From Lachnospiraceae bacterium (GTDB lineage Bacteria > Bacillota > Clostridia > Lachnospirales > Lachnospiraceae), in contig JAGBBP010000025.1 in the NCBI GenBank assembly GCA_017938405.1, forward strand, positions 27,020-91,019: a DNA stretch of 64,000 bases. The letters run 5' to 3'. The position numbers were made by a program, and so were the translations under genes. This document shows, one piece after another, positions 16,531-25,819 of this stretch. The notes beneath the pieces are model-generated. The model did not search any database. It was not told where the DNA came from and was given only the letters and a program-made list of their open reading frames with translations. Every line of letters begins with the position of its first letter. Position 1 is the stretch's first letter.

Positions 16531-18432
16531 TTAAAAAAGCAAATAAATCAATGTAATCGCAAGCCCCAGTGCAGCAAGTAACAAGCCGAAAGAAACACTT
16601 CCGGTAATCAAAGAAAAGGTTTGTCTTGCCTCCATTTCACTTACCGCAAATACCGATACAAAGGATTTTGTAATCGGATGATTATGAAACAGCGTCTTAT
16701 TCAATACCGCTATAATTCCGTCCATTGCCGTTCCAAGGGTATGGGTTACTTTGGTTCCGACCCAAATGGACATTTTACGCTTCCGCGGGGCAAATACCGT
16801 CGCTTTCAAAAGACCGGAAACTCCGTCAATCAGAGTATCAAGGATTCTGGAGAAAAACGCAAGAACAAACGGTAATGCAACCAAAACAACCGGCCGATAC
16901 ACCGATTCTTCCAAATCAAACCATTCCGGAATCCGATTTACATACACCTTCCTGCCGTTTTCTTTTTTCATTAACATTCCGCGAACAACCAAAACATATA
17001 CAACGATTCCGATGATAACAGATATCGCCGCTCCTTTTAAATTTTCAAACGCAAGCCAGTGAATGTTATGTGTCTCACCGGCAAGCACCTCTGCCGGACA
17101 TAAAAATTTCTCCGCCGCATGTCCGATTTTTGCAAAAATCACATTCGGAGTCAATCCAAGCACCGGTAACAATATCGCAGAACCGCAAACAGCAATTCCT
17201 GACAATATCGTCATACTGCTCTTTTTCTCCTTTTCCTCACCGTCGCCCTTTTCTACAAAAATTGCAACAAAAAGCTTTAACATATAAGCAAGAGTCAAAC
17301 CTCCCGCAACTAAAAACAGTACCTCTACCGTTTTGAACATCCCGATTTCGGAATGCAGTCCCTGTGCCTCCAAATGATGCATATGTTCCACCAGGCTCTC
17401 ATGCAATAAAGTCTTACTGATATACCCGTTAAAGCCCGGAATTCCTGCCAGTCCTAAACCGCCGAATGCAACTGCAACCGCTAAAAACGGATGCTTTCTT
17501 CCGTATCCGCGTATCTTATTTAAATCCAGGGAATGAAGATTCATATATACTACACCTGCCGCAAGAAACAGTACAAGCTTTAACAAAGTATGATTTACCA
17601 TATGATATACCGTTCCCTGCAAAGCAATTCCGTGACCGCCCATAATAGCGATCATGCCTGCCCCCAATGTAATAAAACCGATTTGGGACACGGAAGAACA
17701 AGCCAGAATCCGCTTAATATCCATAGAAAACAAGGCAGAAACCGCACCTGATACCATGGTAATCGTACCGAGAATCAAAATCACTTTTCCCCATGTTGCA
17801 TCCGCAAACAGCAAATGACAGTTTACCAAAAGCATACCGAAAATACCGCACTTGGTTAACATACCGGAAAGCAGAGCCGATGCCGGTGCCGGTGCCGCCG
17901 GATGTGCCTTCGGCAACCAGATATGGAGCGGAAACACTCCCGCTTTTCCGCCGAACCCTACCGTAAGCAGTGCCGCAGCAACATATAAATAGGTCTGACG
18001 GTTTCCGAAATTTCCGCCCGTACCCTCCAAAAAAGCGGTTGCGTAGGAACGTAACTCGGAAATCATCAGCGTTCCGAATGCATGATCCAGCATAAAAATG
18101 CCCATGAGCATGGATAATCCGCCGATAACCGCCACTGCAAGATAGGTCTTTGACGCCCGCAATGCCGCTTCGGTTTCCTCCTGTGCCACCCATACATAGG
18201 AAGTAAAGGACATAATTTCAAAAAACAAAAACAACGTCAACAAATCCGCGGCAAAGAATACCCCCAGTACAGCGGCATAAGTAACAAAATAGAAAACAAA
18301 GTATCGTGTCAGATGTTTGTGGCGATAGAAATATTGCTTGGAAAACAGTAACGTCATTACCCAAAGCAAGGTTGCCAGCAATGCATATACCACACGAAAT
18401 CCATCCGTTGCAAATTGTAATGCTCCTATCAT
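16531..18432 (-). CDS. NuoL/MrpA-like proton-conducting antiporter subunit
   Basis: A 633-residue polytopic protein of the complex I/Mrp antiporter family. The membrane Glu lies in LFLFFEIMSF near residue 70, and the lysine motif GKAGVFPLHIWLPKAHP is near 165. About 14 helices form the core and extra helices follow to the C-terminus. It is the last gene of the Mrp-like operon and the longest antiporter subunit, but shorter than a typical MrpA (about 800). It overlaps the upstream gene by 4 bp, so translation is probably coupled. Confidence 0.9.
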   Translation of the reverse strand: MIGALQFATDGFRVVYALLATLLWVMTLLFSKQYFYRHKHLTRYFVFYFVTYAAVLGVFFAADLLTLFLFFEIMSFTSYVWVAQEETEAALRASKTYLAVAVIGGLSMLMGIFMLDHAFGTLMISELRSYATAFLEGTGGNFGNRQTYLYVAAALLTVGFGGKAGVFPLHIWLPKAHPAAPAPASALLSGMLTKCGIFGMLLVNCHLLFADATWGKVILILGTITMVSGAVSALFSMDIKRILACSSVSQIGFITLGAGMIAIMGGHGIALQGTVYHMVNHTLLKLVLFLAAGVVYMNLHSLDLNKIRGYGRKHPFLAVAVAFGGLGLAGIPGFNGYISKTLLHESLVEHMHHLEAQGLHSEIGMFKTVEVLFLVAGGLTLAYMLKLFVAIFVEKGDGEEKEKKSSMTILSGIAVCGSAILLPVLGLTPNVIFAKIGHAAEKFLCPAEVLAGETHNIHWLAFENLKGAAISVIIGIVVYVLVVRGMLMKKENGRKVYVNRIPEWFDLEESVYRPVVLVALPFVLAFFSRILDTLIDGVSGLLKATVFAPRKRKMSIWVGTKVTHTLGTAMDGIIAVLNKTLFHNHPITKSFVSVFAVSEMEARQTFSLITGSVSFGLLLAALGLAITLIYLLF

Positions 18433-19910
18433 AACAGGCTACCTCCCTTCGCAATGGCAGAAAATACTTCCGTAAGCGGCTGTGCGAACACGCCCAATAA
18501 TACAATCATAACACATAACAAAACCAGCGGAACCGTCATATAAGCATTGGCCTCACAGCGTTTTGTCTCCGGCTGCACTCCGACTCTGGACGGAAAACAC
18601 ACCTTAAATACGACCAAAAACAGATAGATTGCAGTCAGTACAGCAGAAATCAACAATACAACAATTCCCGCATAGGCAAACGGATTCTTTCCCGCAAGCG
18701 CACCGGCAGCCAGATTCCACTTACTCAAAAAGCCCGGAAGTGGCGGAACCCCTACCAAGGCCGCAGATGCCAAGGTAAAGCATGCAAAGGTAACCGGCAT
18801 ACACTTTCCCATACCACGCATATCACGAATATACTCCTGTCCCGTCTTATACAGCACCGCACCGGCACAGAAGAACAGAGTAATCTTAACCACACCGTGT
18901 ACCACCATATGCGTCATGGCACCGGTCAATCCCTCCGGTGACATCAAAGATGCCCCGAATACAATATAGGATAAATTACTGATGGTAGAATACGCCAAAC
19001 GACGTTTTAAATGTTGTTCCTTTAAGGCCATGGCGGAGCCGAACAAAATCGTCACCAAAGCCGCACCCATAATGATGTACTGCGCAAATGTTCCGGAAAG
19101 CAACTCCGTTCCGAAACTGAAATAAGTAATCCGAATGATTGCAAAGGCACCGGCCTTTACTACCGCCACCGCATGCAAAAGTGCCGTCACCGGAGTCGGG
19201 GCCACGGAAGCCGTCGGTAACCACTTGTAAAACGGGAAAACAGCTGCCTTTACGCCAAAACCAAACGCAGTTAACACATACGCCACACGTAACAACTGCT
19301 CCTGCAATTCCGTATACTCTCCGGTCAACACACCACCGTATACAAAATCAAATCCTTCACCGAACGTTAAAATGAACGCAATTCCGATAAATGCAAACGC
19401 CGCTCCGCCTACCGAATAGGTCACATACTGTCTGCCTGCAAATACGGACTTTTTGCTCATTCCGTGCATTACAAGCGGTAAGGTTACAAAGGTAAGTAAC
19501 TCATAGAACAGATACAGTGTCATTAAGTTTCCCGCAAACGCAATGCCTACCGTAATACCGTAAGTCATCGTGAAAAAGGTAAAAAACGTATTTTCTTTTC
19601 CCTCATGCTTCATATATTCAAAAGCATAAAAAGTCGCAATCGGCCAAAGTGCCGCAACCAAAGAACCGAATACACATCCCATTCCGTCCACATGGAACGT
19701 AATCGACAACTTTCCTGCCATATTAAGCAGCATAAAATTTCCTTCCGGCCGCACCAAAAACATGACAGCAAACATTAACAAGGTATTAACAATTGCAACA
19801 CCTCCGACATAAGTTTGCCTGCATTTCGCATTTTCAAACCGAAACAGCGGAATAATCGCCCCGAATATAATCGGCACAAAAATCGGAAGTAATATAAAGT
19901 ATTGACTCAT
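18429..19910 (-). CDS. MrpD/NuoM-like antiporter subunit (third large subunit)
   Basis: A 493-residue polytopic protein with the conserved Glu in LYLFYELLTF near residue 130 and the lysine/proline segment VKAAVFPFYKWLP near 220. A second conserved Lys follows near 245 (AVVKAG). Family members form a proton channel through two half-channels of discontinuous helices. It lies between two paralogues, with a 20-nt gap after the upstream one and a 4-bp overlap with the downstream one. MrpD or NuoM assignment cannot be settled by eye. Confidence 0.9.
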   Translation of the reverse strand: MSQYFILLPIFVPIIFGAIIPLFRFENAKCRQTYVGGVAIVNTLLMFAVMFLVRPEGNFMLLNMAGKLSITFHVDGMGCVFGSLVAALWPIATFYAFEYMKHEGKENTFFTFFTMTYGITVGIAFAGNLMTLYLFYELLTFVTLPLVMHGMSKKSVFAGRQYVTYSVGGAAFAFIGIAFILTFGEGFDFVYGGVLTGEYTELQEQLLRVAYVLTAFGFGVKAAVFPFYKWLPTASVAPTPVTALLHAVAVVKAGAFAIIRITYFSFGTELLSGTFAQYIIMGAALVTILFGSAMALKEQHLKRRLAYSTISNLSYIVFGASLMSPEGLTGAMTHMVVHGVVKITLFFCAGAVLYKTGQEYIRDMRGMGKCMPVTFACFTLASAALVGVPPLPGFLSKWNLAAGALAGKNPFAYAGIVVLLISAVLTAIYLFLVVFKVCFPSRVGVQPETKRCEANAYMTVPLVLLCVMIVLLGVFAQPLTEVFSAIAKGGSLL

Positions 19911-19930
19911 TTTATTCTCCTTTCCGCTTT

Positions 19931-21397
19931 TTAAAGTAAGCCGGTTCCCAACGTTGTTACAAACTCAACCAACGGTTCGGCAAATATGCCGAGAAGCAGT
20001 GCCGCCACCGCAAAAATACCGCAGGGTATCACCATGGATACATGCCCTTCTTTCGGTTCCGGCGTTGCATCCACAAAATCCTTTCCCGGAAAGAACCCAT
20101 CCGCGGTAATCGAAAGCAAATATCCTGCTGTTAATAATGCACTTATCAAAAGAACCGCAGGTCCTATGTATGAAAAAGCACCTACCGATGCCTCCATTGC
20201 TCCTTTTGCCAAATACCATTTGCTGACAAAGCCGGACATCGGCGGAATTCCCACCAAAGCAAGTGACGCAAATGTAAAGCACCAAAATGTCACCGGCATA
20301 TACTTTCCCATACCTCGCAAATCCTCTACACGTTCTTCTCCGGTCTCATGGATTACCGTCCCCGCAAACAGAAACAATCCATTCTTGATCACGGAATGAA
20401 ATACCATGTGAAGTAACGCTGCAACAAGACCTGCCGGCGTAAACAAAGCCAGACCGAATAACACATAAGACACCTGACTGACCGTAGAGTAAGCCAAGCG
20501 CTTTTTTAACACCTTTTCCTTATAGGCCAGCATAGAGCCCATAAACACCGTAACAAGCGCCAATGTTAAAAAAACAGTCTGTACATAAGTACCTGCCAGA
20601 TACTCCGCGCCGATGACATAATACAGGCTACGGATAATACCGAGTACGCCTGCCTTTGTAATCACTCCGGACAATACGGCAGAAGCCGGTGCCGGAGCAA
20701 CCGGATGTGCGGTCGGAAGCCACCCGTGCATCGGAAACATACCTGCCTTGGTTCCGAATCCGATAATCAATAACAAACTCGCCAAAAGCACTTCCGTAAC
20801 ATTTGCGTTTTCGTTTAACGCACCTTTTGCGAAATACAAACCTTCCGCATTTCCTGCCAGAAGAAAAATCCCCGCCAGTGCAAAGCTTGCTCCCGCTACG
20901 GAATAAAACAAATATTTTCTGGATGCACGAATCGACTCTCCTGTCCGGTTATAAAACACAAACGGAACCGTCATTAATGTCATCCATTCATAAAACAAAT
21001 AAAACGAAACAAGATTTCCGGCAAGACTGAGCCCTTCCAGAACCCCCAATGCAATCAGATAAAAGCCGTAAAACATCACCGGCTTTCTTGTTTCCTTCAA
21101 ATACCGCAAGGAATATATCCCTACCAACAACCAGACCGACACCACCAGTATTCCAAACAAGCCGGAAAGCCCGTCATTACAAAGCACCAACCGTATGGAC
21201 GGTGTTAAACAAAATAATTCCACAGTAATCTCCTTGCTCAGGCAAGAGCAAAGAACCAGAATTACTTCTATCCCAAGTATGGTAACCACATACATATTCT
21301 GTATGCTTCTGTTGTTACGACGTGCAAAAACAAACAAAAGGCAACCGGCAATTACCGGAAATAGAATCTGTAACAATAATAATATTTCTCTTCCCAT
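19931..21397 (-). CDS. MrpD/NuoM-like antiporter subunit (second large subunit)
   Basis: A 488-residue antiporter-like subunit with the conserved Glu in FYLFYEWMTL near residue 135 and GTKAGMFPMHGWLPTAHP near 217, then the LSGVITKAG lysine. It is close in layout to the next gene downstream (18.4-19.9 kb), which suggests tandem duplication. It sits in the middle of the Mrp-like operon, 15 nt after the preceding large subunit. Confidence 0.9.
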   Translation of the reverse strand: MGREILLLLQILFPVIAGCLLFVFARRNNRSIQNMYVVTILGIEVILVLCSCLSKEITVELFCLTPSIRLVLCNDGLSGLFGILVVSVWLLVGIYSLRYLKETRKPVMFYGFYLIALGVLEGLSLAGNLVSFYLFYEWMTLMTVPFVFYNRTGESIRASRKYLFYSVAGASFALAGIFLLAGNAEGLYFAKGALNENANVTEVLLASLLLIIGFGTKAGMFPMHGWLPTAHPVAPAPASAVLSGVITKAGVLGIIRSLYYVIGAEYLAGTYVQTVFLTLALVTVFMGSMLAYKEKVLKKRLAYSTVSQVSYVLFGLALFTPAGLVAALLHMVFHSVIKNGLFLFAGTVIHETGEERVEDLRGMGKYMPVTFWCFTFASLALVGIPPMSGFVSKWYLAKGAMEASVGAFSYIGPAVLLISALLTAGYLLSITADGFFPGKDFVDATPEPKEGHVSMVIPCGIFAVAALLLGIFAEPLVEFVTTLGTGLL

Positions 21398-21412
21398 CGT
21401 TTGCCTCCTTTG

Positions 21413-22906
21413 TTACGAAAACATCTGTAAGCCCTGCTCTATCGCATTGATAATCGGATACGAAGCCAGACCCAGAACAAAATTAATCACCATAAAACAC
21501 GCCAGACCAAAACAAAATGTCTTCCCCGGACGAAAACCTTCAATCCGGTAATGTTCATTTCGCGGTGTATAAATCGAAATGACCGCACGAATAAAATACA
21601 GTGCATTCAAAATGGTACTGATTGCCAAAGTAATCACTGCCACAAGCATCTTTACGGACATTTCCTCAAGAGCGGCGGACGTCAAATAGAGCTTTGAAAT
21701 AAATCCCGCAAAAAGCGGTACGCCCACCATGGAAAATGCACCCACGGAGAAAGCCACTCCCGCGATTATATTTCGAAAACCGGAGCCCTTCAAATCCGAA
21801 AAATCCTTTTTATCTCCCGATACTTCAGATAAACCGCGACAAGCTACAAAGAGCATGGACTTGGTTGCCGCATGGGATAAAATATGAAACACCGCAGCTA
21901 CCATACCAAGCTCCGTACCGAAGCCGAGCCCCATATAAATATATCCGATTTGAGCCACCGAAGAAAACGCAATCATCCTTCGCATATCATGTTCTTTAAT
22001 TGCACTGAAAGAACCGAACAGCATTCCGGCAATACCCAGAGCAAAGAACACGTTGGTAATTTTACTGTCCCAGAATACATCCGTTCCGATGACACGGTAC
22101 ATAATCTTGATTAACAGAAAAATATATGCCTTTGACACCAGACTGGATAAAATTGCGGCAGAAGACGCCGTGGAATATCCGTAAGCATCCGAAAGCCATG
22201 CATGGAACGGAAACAAAGCACTCTTAATGGCAATACCTACACTCATTAAGCCGATAATTACCGTAAGCGGTACCGTGTACTCTCCGTTTGCAGCCAGAGC
22301 ACCGATGGATTCCTTAATATTGCTCATCAAAAGATGACCGGTCAAATCATACTGTAACGTAATGCCGATTAACAACAATCCGGATCCCAGCAAGCTCATA
22401 ATCATATATTTCATAGACGCAAGGATACAATGTCCGTTACTGCGAATCATAATCAGACCGCCTGCCGCAATCGTATTGATTTCCACAAAGACGTAAGCGG
22501 TAAACAGGTCATTGGTATACACAAGAGCTAACAAAGAACTGAGCAAAAGATTTATCAATACAAAATACAAATTCTGCTTCGGTTCTTCAATATCCACTTT
22601 CAAATATTTTTCTCCGCCCAGCAATGACAGCAGCATAATAACGCAGAAAAAGCTTGCCATCACGCCTTCCAGTACACCTGCGCGTATTTCATTTCCCCAC
22701 GGTGCCGGAAAATGTCCCATCATATAAGTAAAGGACTCTCCCGTTCCGATGGTATAAAACAACACACAAAAAGAACAAACAAGACATACCGAAACAAGCG
22801 TAACCGAAACCGCTTTTGCCACCTTCGGCTTTAAAACGGAAGAAATTACACCGGTTGCCAAACACAGCACGATGCAAAAAAACGGAAAATTACATACAAA
22901 ATCCAT
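21413..22906 (-). CDS. MrpD/NuoN-like antiporter subunit (first large subunit)
   Basis: A 497-residue polytopic subunit with the Glu motif AYVFVEINTI near residue 137, IKSALFPFHAWLSDAYG near 228 and SLVSKAYIFLL near 255. Position directly after an MrpC-like gene is where MrpD (MbhH in MBH hydrogenases) is expected. The start overlaps the mrpC stop region by one base. Confidence 0.9.
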   Translation of the reverse strand: MDFVCNFPFFCIVLCLATGVISSVLKPKVAKAVSVTLVSVCLVCSFCVLFYTIGTGESFTYMMGHFPAPWGNEIRAGVLEGVMASFFCVIMLLSLLGGEKYLKVDIEEPKQNLYFVLINLLLSSLLALVYTNDLFTAYVFVEINTIAAGGLIMIRSNGHCILASMKYMIMSLLGSGLLLIGITLQYDLTGHLLMSNIKESIGALAANGEYTVPLTVIIGLMSVGIAIKSALFPFHAWLSDAYGYSTASSAAILSSLVSKAYIFLLIKIMYRVIGTDVFWDSKITNVFFALGIAGMLFGSFSAIKEHDMRRMIAFSSVAQIGYIYMGLGFGTELGMVAAVFHILSHAATKSMLFVACRGLSEVSGDKKDFSDLKGSGFRNIIAGVAFSVGAFSMVGVPLFAGFISKLYLTSAALEEMSVKMLVAVITLAISTILNALYFIRAVISIYTPRNEHYRIEGFRPGKTFCFGLACFMVINFVLGLASYPIINAIEQGLQMFS

Positions 22907-23277
22907 TACTTTTCCTCCTTCACCAAACGCGTGATTTCATCGATATCCAGCGTATGATATCTTCTGTACAATCGAATGGTCAGCGATAACATTACTGCAG
23001 TAACACTGACGGATACAACGATACCGGTAAGTACAAGACCGGTCGGAATCGGGTTGATATAAGTCTCCGGCTCCGGCACGGTTCCCGTAACAATCGGAAC
23101 CTTTCTGCCAAATATGTATCCCTTTGCTGCCAAAAACAAATAAATTGCCGTATCCATAATATTCAGTCCCATGATTTTTTTAATCATGTTCCGGTTTAAC
23201 AACAACGTTGTAAAGCCGATACCGAACAAAATCATGGATACCGCTTCATAATAATTTGCAAACAAATTTCCTAACAT
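22906..23277 (-). CDS. mrpC: MrpC/NuoK-like antiporter subunit
   Basis: A 123-residue protein with three transmembrane helices and the signature PIPTGLVLTGIVVSVSVTAV near residue 77, matching the MnhC/MrpC/NuoK family. The ATG at 23277 is chosen because it immediately follows the upstream stop codon; the open frame extending further lies inside the preceding gene. In Mrp and MBH complexes this subunit packs next to MrpD. Confidence 0.9.
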   Translation of the reverse strand: MLGNLFANYYEAVSMILFGIGFTTLLLNRNMIKKIMGLNIMDTAIYLFLAAKGYIFGRKVPIVTGTVPEPETYINPIPTGLVLTGIVVSVSVTAVMLSLTIRLYRRYHTLDIDEITRLVKEEK

Positions 23278-23278
23278 C

Positions 23279-24322
23279 TTACATTCCTCCTTTGCGGAAC
23301 AACGTATAGAAATGATACATGGTGCAAGCAACCACAATACCCACACAAATGTTTAACGGCAAAATAAGTCCACCGGAAAGGATTGCCCCCGGTGTTCCCG
23401 TCGGAATTCCGCTCTCCAGGTGATTTGCACCCGTAAAGAAGGAATATCCCTTTGCAATCGCATAAAACAATAACGGAACCACAGAGATTATCGCATAATT
23501 CTTCCGGTTCATAATCCGTTTCGCTTTTTCAAAACCAAACGCATTGACATACAAAATCAAACCCGCACCGATAATGGCACCGCCGGAAAATCCGCCGCCC
23601 GGTGATAAATGACCGTTTAAGATTACATAGATACCGAACATGATAATCATCGGCACAAGAATTTTTGCGGAAAGTTGTAAAATCTTGTCATTCTTCGGCT
23701 CATATAAACGATCGTTTTCCTCCTCCGCACGTTTTACGTCCGTTGGTTTTCCGTCCTTTGTAAGTTCCAAACGAAGTAAAATCATAACACATACCGCAGC
23801 CACAAACAATACATGAGACTCGCCCAAGGTATCAAAAGCACGGTAATCCAGAATCATGCTTGCCACATTATTGGTTGCACCGGTATCGTACAAACCGTCT
23901 TTATTATACTTTTCTACCACTTCATTGTTATTCGGATTATCCGGACTACCGTATTCCGGTAAATAAGAAACGGTAACAAGTAATGTGGTAATAACAATCG
24001 CACAAAGTAACACTGCCATCACCGCATACAATCGACCGAAAATCTTTACACCATGTTCCTTCGGCCAATTCTTATACTTTTCAAGCAACGATTTTGCTTC
24101 TTTTTCATGTTCCAGTTCCAAACGACGCTTACGGTCCTCTCTGTCTTCCTTTTCTTCCTGTTCAAACCGCTTTTCTGCCTCTGCGTCCGCCATCTGCTGG
24201 TTTTTTGCATCACTTTCCCTGTTTTCTTCCGCACGTCGTTCTACATCCGCCAATGTTTCACCGTCAACAAAACGAACAAGACGGCGCCATAACGAAAGTT
24301 CATAATCACTCCTCGGCTTCAT
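23279..24322 (-). CDS. MbhE-MrpB fusion subunit with charged N-terminal extension
   Basis: A 347-residue protein. Residues about 1-95 are a highly charged, Glu/Lys/Arg-rich segment likely to be a coiled coil. Residues about 95-195 resemble the MbhE-type domain (two helices and the DTLGESHVLFVAA motif). Residues about 215-345 are an MnhB/MrpB domain with GHLSPGGGFSGG. In MBH hydrogenases and MrpA these domains occur as separate genes or within MrpA, so this is a two-domain fusion. The charged extension is not a standard part of either family as far as I know. It overlaps the upstream gene by 17 bp. Confidence 0.85.
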   Translation of the reverse strand: MKPRSDYELSLWRRLVRFVDGETLADVERRAEENRESDAKNQQMADAEAEKRFEQEEKEDREDRKRRLELEHEKEAKSLLEKYKNWPKEHGVKIFGRLYAVMAVLLCAIVITTLLVTVSYLPEYGSPDNPNNNEVVEKYNKDGLYDTGATNNVASMILDYRAFDTLGESHVLFVAAVCVMILLRLELTKDGKPTDVKRAEEENDRLYEPKNDKILQLSAKILVPMIIMFGIYVILNGHLSPGGGFSGGAIIGAGLILYVNAFGFEKAKRIMNRKNYAIISVVPLLFYAIAKGYSFFTGANHLESGIPTGTPGAILSGGLILPLNICVGIVVACTMYHFYTLFRKGGM

Positions 24323-24569
24323 CGTCTTCTTCCCCCTTCATTGCGTGAATCTTCTTTAATGTAATATAGAACAACACACTGGTAACTCCGGCACCTACCG
24401 CAGCCTCGGTGATAGCCAAATCCGGAGATTCCAGAATCATCCAGATGATAGACATAATGACACTATACGCCATAAAAATAACGATAGACGTCAGCAAATT
24501 TTTGGAAAGTGCCACCGAAACCGCACACACTACCAAAAAAGATAATAAAATCATTTCCAAAATTTCCAT
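24306..24569 (-). CDS. MbhD-like (DUF4040) antiporter subunit
   Basis: An 87-residue, three-helix protein with the LAITEAAVGAGVTSVLF motif of the DUF4040/MbhD family, which corresponds to a segment of the MrpA C-terminus. Its place between mrpG and the MbhE-MrpB fusion matches the mbhD position in MBH/MBS clusters. It starts at the base where mrpG stops. Confidence 0.85.
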   Translation of the reverse strand: MEILEMILLSFLVVCAVSVALSKNLLTSIVIFMAYSVIMSIIWMILESPDLAITEAAVGAGVTSVLFYITLKKIHAMKGEEDDEAEE

Positions 24570-24886
24570 TATTCCCGCACCTCACATTCCTCGGACAGAT
24601 GCTTGTCCGTCGTTACTTCAAGGCGTGCAATCAAATGTCCGGAGACCGGACTTGCCACCCAGACTAAAAGCACAATCAACACTACTTTCACCGTAGCAAA
24701 GTTAAAGCCGTATGCTACCGCAACACCGATCATTGCCAGCAAAAGCGCAAAAGAATCAATAATCGCCGCCGCATGCATCCGGTTCAGAATAAACTTAAAC
24801 TTAAACACACCGGCCACGGAAATCACAGCCATTCCCAGAGACGCCGTCAAAAATAATGCTACCACACAAAAACGTAACCATTCCAT
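24569..24886 (-). CDS. mrpG: Monovalent cation/proton antiporter subunit MrpG
   Basis: A 105-residue, three-helix protein of the MnhG/MrpG family, recognised by the GVFKFKFILNRMHAAAIIDS segment near residue 25. It is a small structural subunit of the Mrp complex. Start and stop codons overlap those of the neighbours by one base. Confidence 0.9.
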   Translation of the reverse strand: MEWLRFCVVALFLTASLGMAVISVAGVFKFKFILNRMHAAAIIDSFALLLAMIGVAVAYGFNFATVKVVLIVLLVWVASPVSGHLIARLEVTTDKHLSEECEVRE

Positions 24887-25215
24887 TACTTTGTCTCCTC
24901 CTTCTTCTTTTGTTCCGCTCTTCTTTGCGCCCTGATTTCCTCATGGCGATGTACTCCCATATATACCTTCGTCAACACCACTACCGCAAGAAAACTTAGC
25001 ATCGCGTAAATCAAATCGATATCCAGTAAAAAACTCTCCTCCAAATAAAGAGACATCACCGCAATCATAATAATTGACAGGGTCCCGATCATATTAATTG
25101 CCAAAATACGATCCATCGTCCGCGGCCCCTTAATTGCACGAATCAAACAACAAAAAATGCAAATTGCAAATCCTATCATTGCACCGATATATAACACGGA
25201 ATATGCTGTTTCCAT
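24886..25215 (-). CDS. mrpF: Monovalent cation/proton antiporter subunit MrpF
   Basis: A 109-residue, three-helix protein with the conserved RAIKGPRTMDRILAINMIGT segment of MrpF and a charged C-terminal tail. The homologue is essential in Bacillus Mrp, and some relatives have been linked to cholate efflux. It follows mrpE by 12 nt. Confidence 0.9.
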   Translation of the reverse strand: METAYSVLYIGAMIGFAICIFCCLIRAIKGPRTMDRILAINMIGTLSIIMIAVMSLYLEESFLLDIDLIYAMLSFLAVVVLTKVYMGVHRHEEIRAQRRAEQKKKEETK

Positions 25216-25227
25216 ATGTACGCCTCC

Positions 25228-25698
25228 TTACATTCCCGCTGTCTGCTCCATTTTCATAAGCAGCTGCACAAATACGGAATTTTCAATACCTTCTGCCATC
25301 TCTTTATCCAGACAATGCACCTTAAACTCCTCATCCGTAAGTTCCACCGTAATCGTACCCGGCGTCAGCGTAATGGAGTTTGCCAGTACCGTCCGGGCCA
25401 AATCCGTCTTTAGCGGAGTACGAAAGGTAACAAGCAACGGCTCTACCTCATATTTCGGCGAAACAATCAGACTGATCGTCCCACAATTTGCCTTTATAAC
25501 TTCCCAAACGAGCACAAAAAAGTAGCCGATGCCCTGCGGCAAAAGTCGCAAAGCAAGCAGCTCTTTTTTCGGGCTATATTCTAAAAATTTCCAACAGAAC
25601 AAATATACTGCTATCGATAATACAATACCGAACAAAACAAGTTCCAGCGTTACTTTTCCGTTAAACACCAACCAAAGCGCAAACAATACAAATAACAT
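25228..25698 (-). CDS. mrpE: Monovalent cation/proton antiporter subunit MrpE
   Basis: A 156-residue protein with two N-terminal helices and a cytoplasmic domain carrying the LANSITLTPGTITVEL motif near residue 105, diagnostic of MrpE. It is the first gene of the ten-gene antiporter operon and starts 55 bp after a consensus-like promoter. Confidence 0.92.
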   Translation of the reverse strand: MLFVLFALWLVFNGKVTLELVLFGIVLSIAVYLFCWKFLEYSPKKELLALRLLPQGIGYFFVLVWEVIKANCGTISLIVSPKYEVEPLLVTFRTPLKTDLARTVLANSITLTPGTITVELTDEEFKVHCLDKEMAEGIENSVFVQLLMKMEQTAGM

Positions 25699-25752
25699 AA
25701 TTTTTCACCTCTCGGATTCTTTTCCCACCCCTCTTGGGATAAAACCCAACTC

Positions 25753-25781
25753 ATCTTAGCACTTTGTTCCTGGACTGTCAA
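25753..25781 (-). promoter_or_regulatory. Sigma-A-type promoter of the Mrp-like operon
   Basis: On the minus strand TTGACA (25776-25781), a 17-bp spacer and TAAGAT (25753-25758). A TTGGG/CCCAA inverted repeat lies in the short leader at about 25734-25749. Confidence 0.75.
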
Positions 25782-25819
25782 GTAAACGCAAAGAAATCTT
25801 AACATTATCCGACATATTT

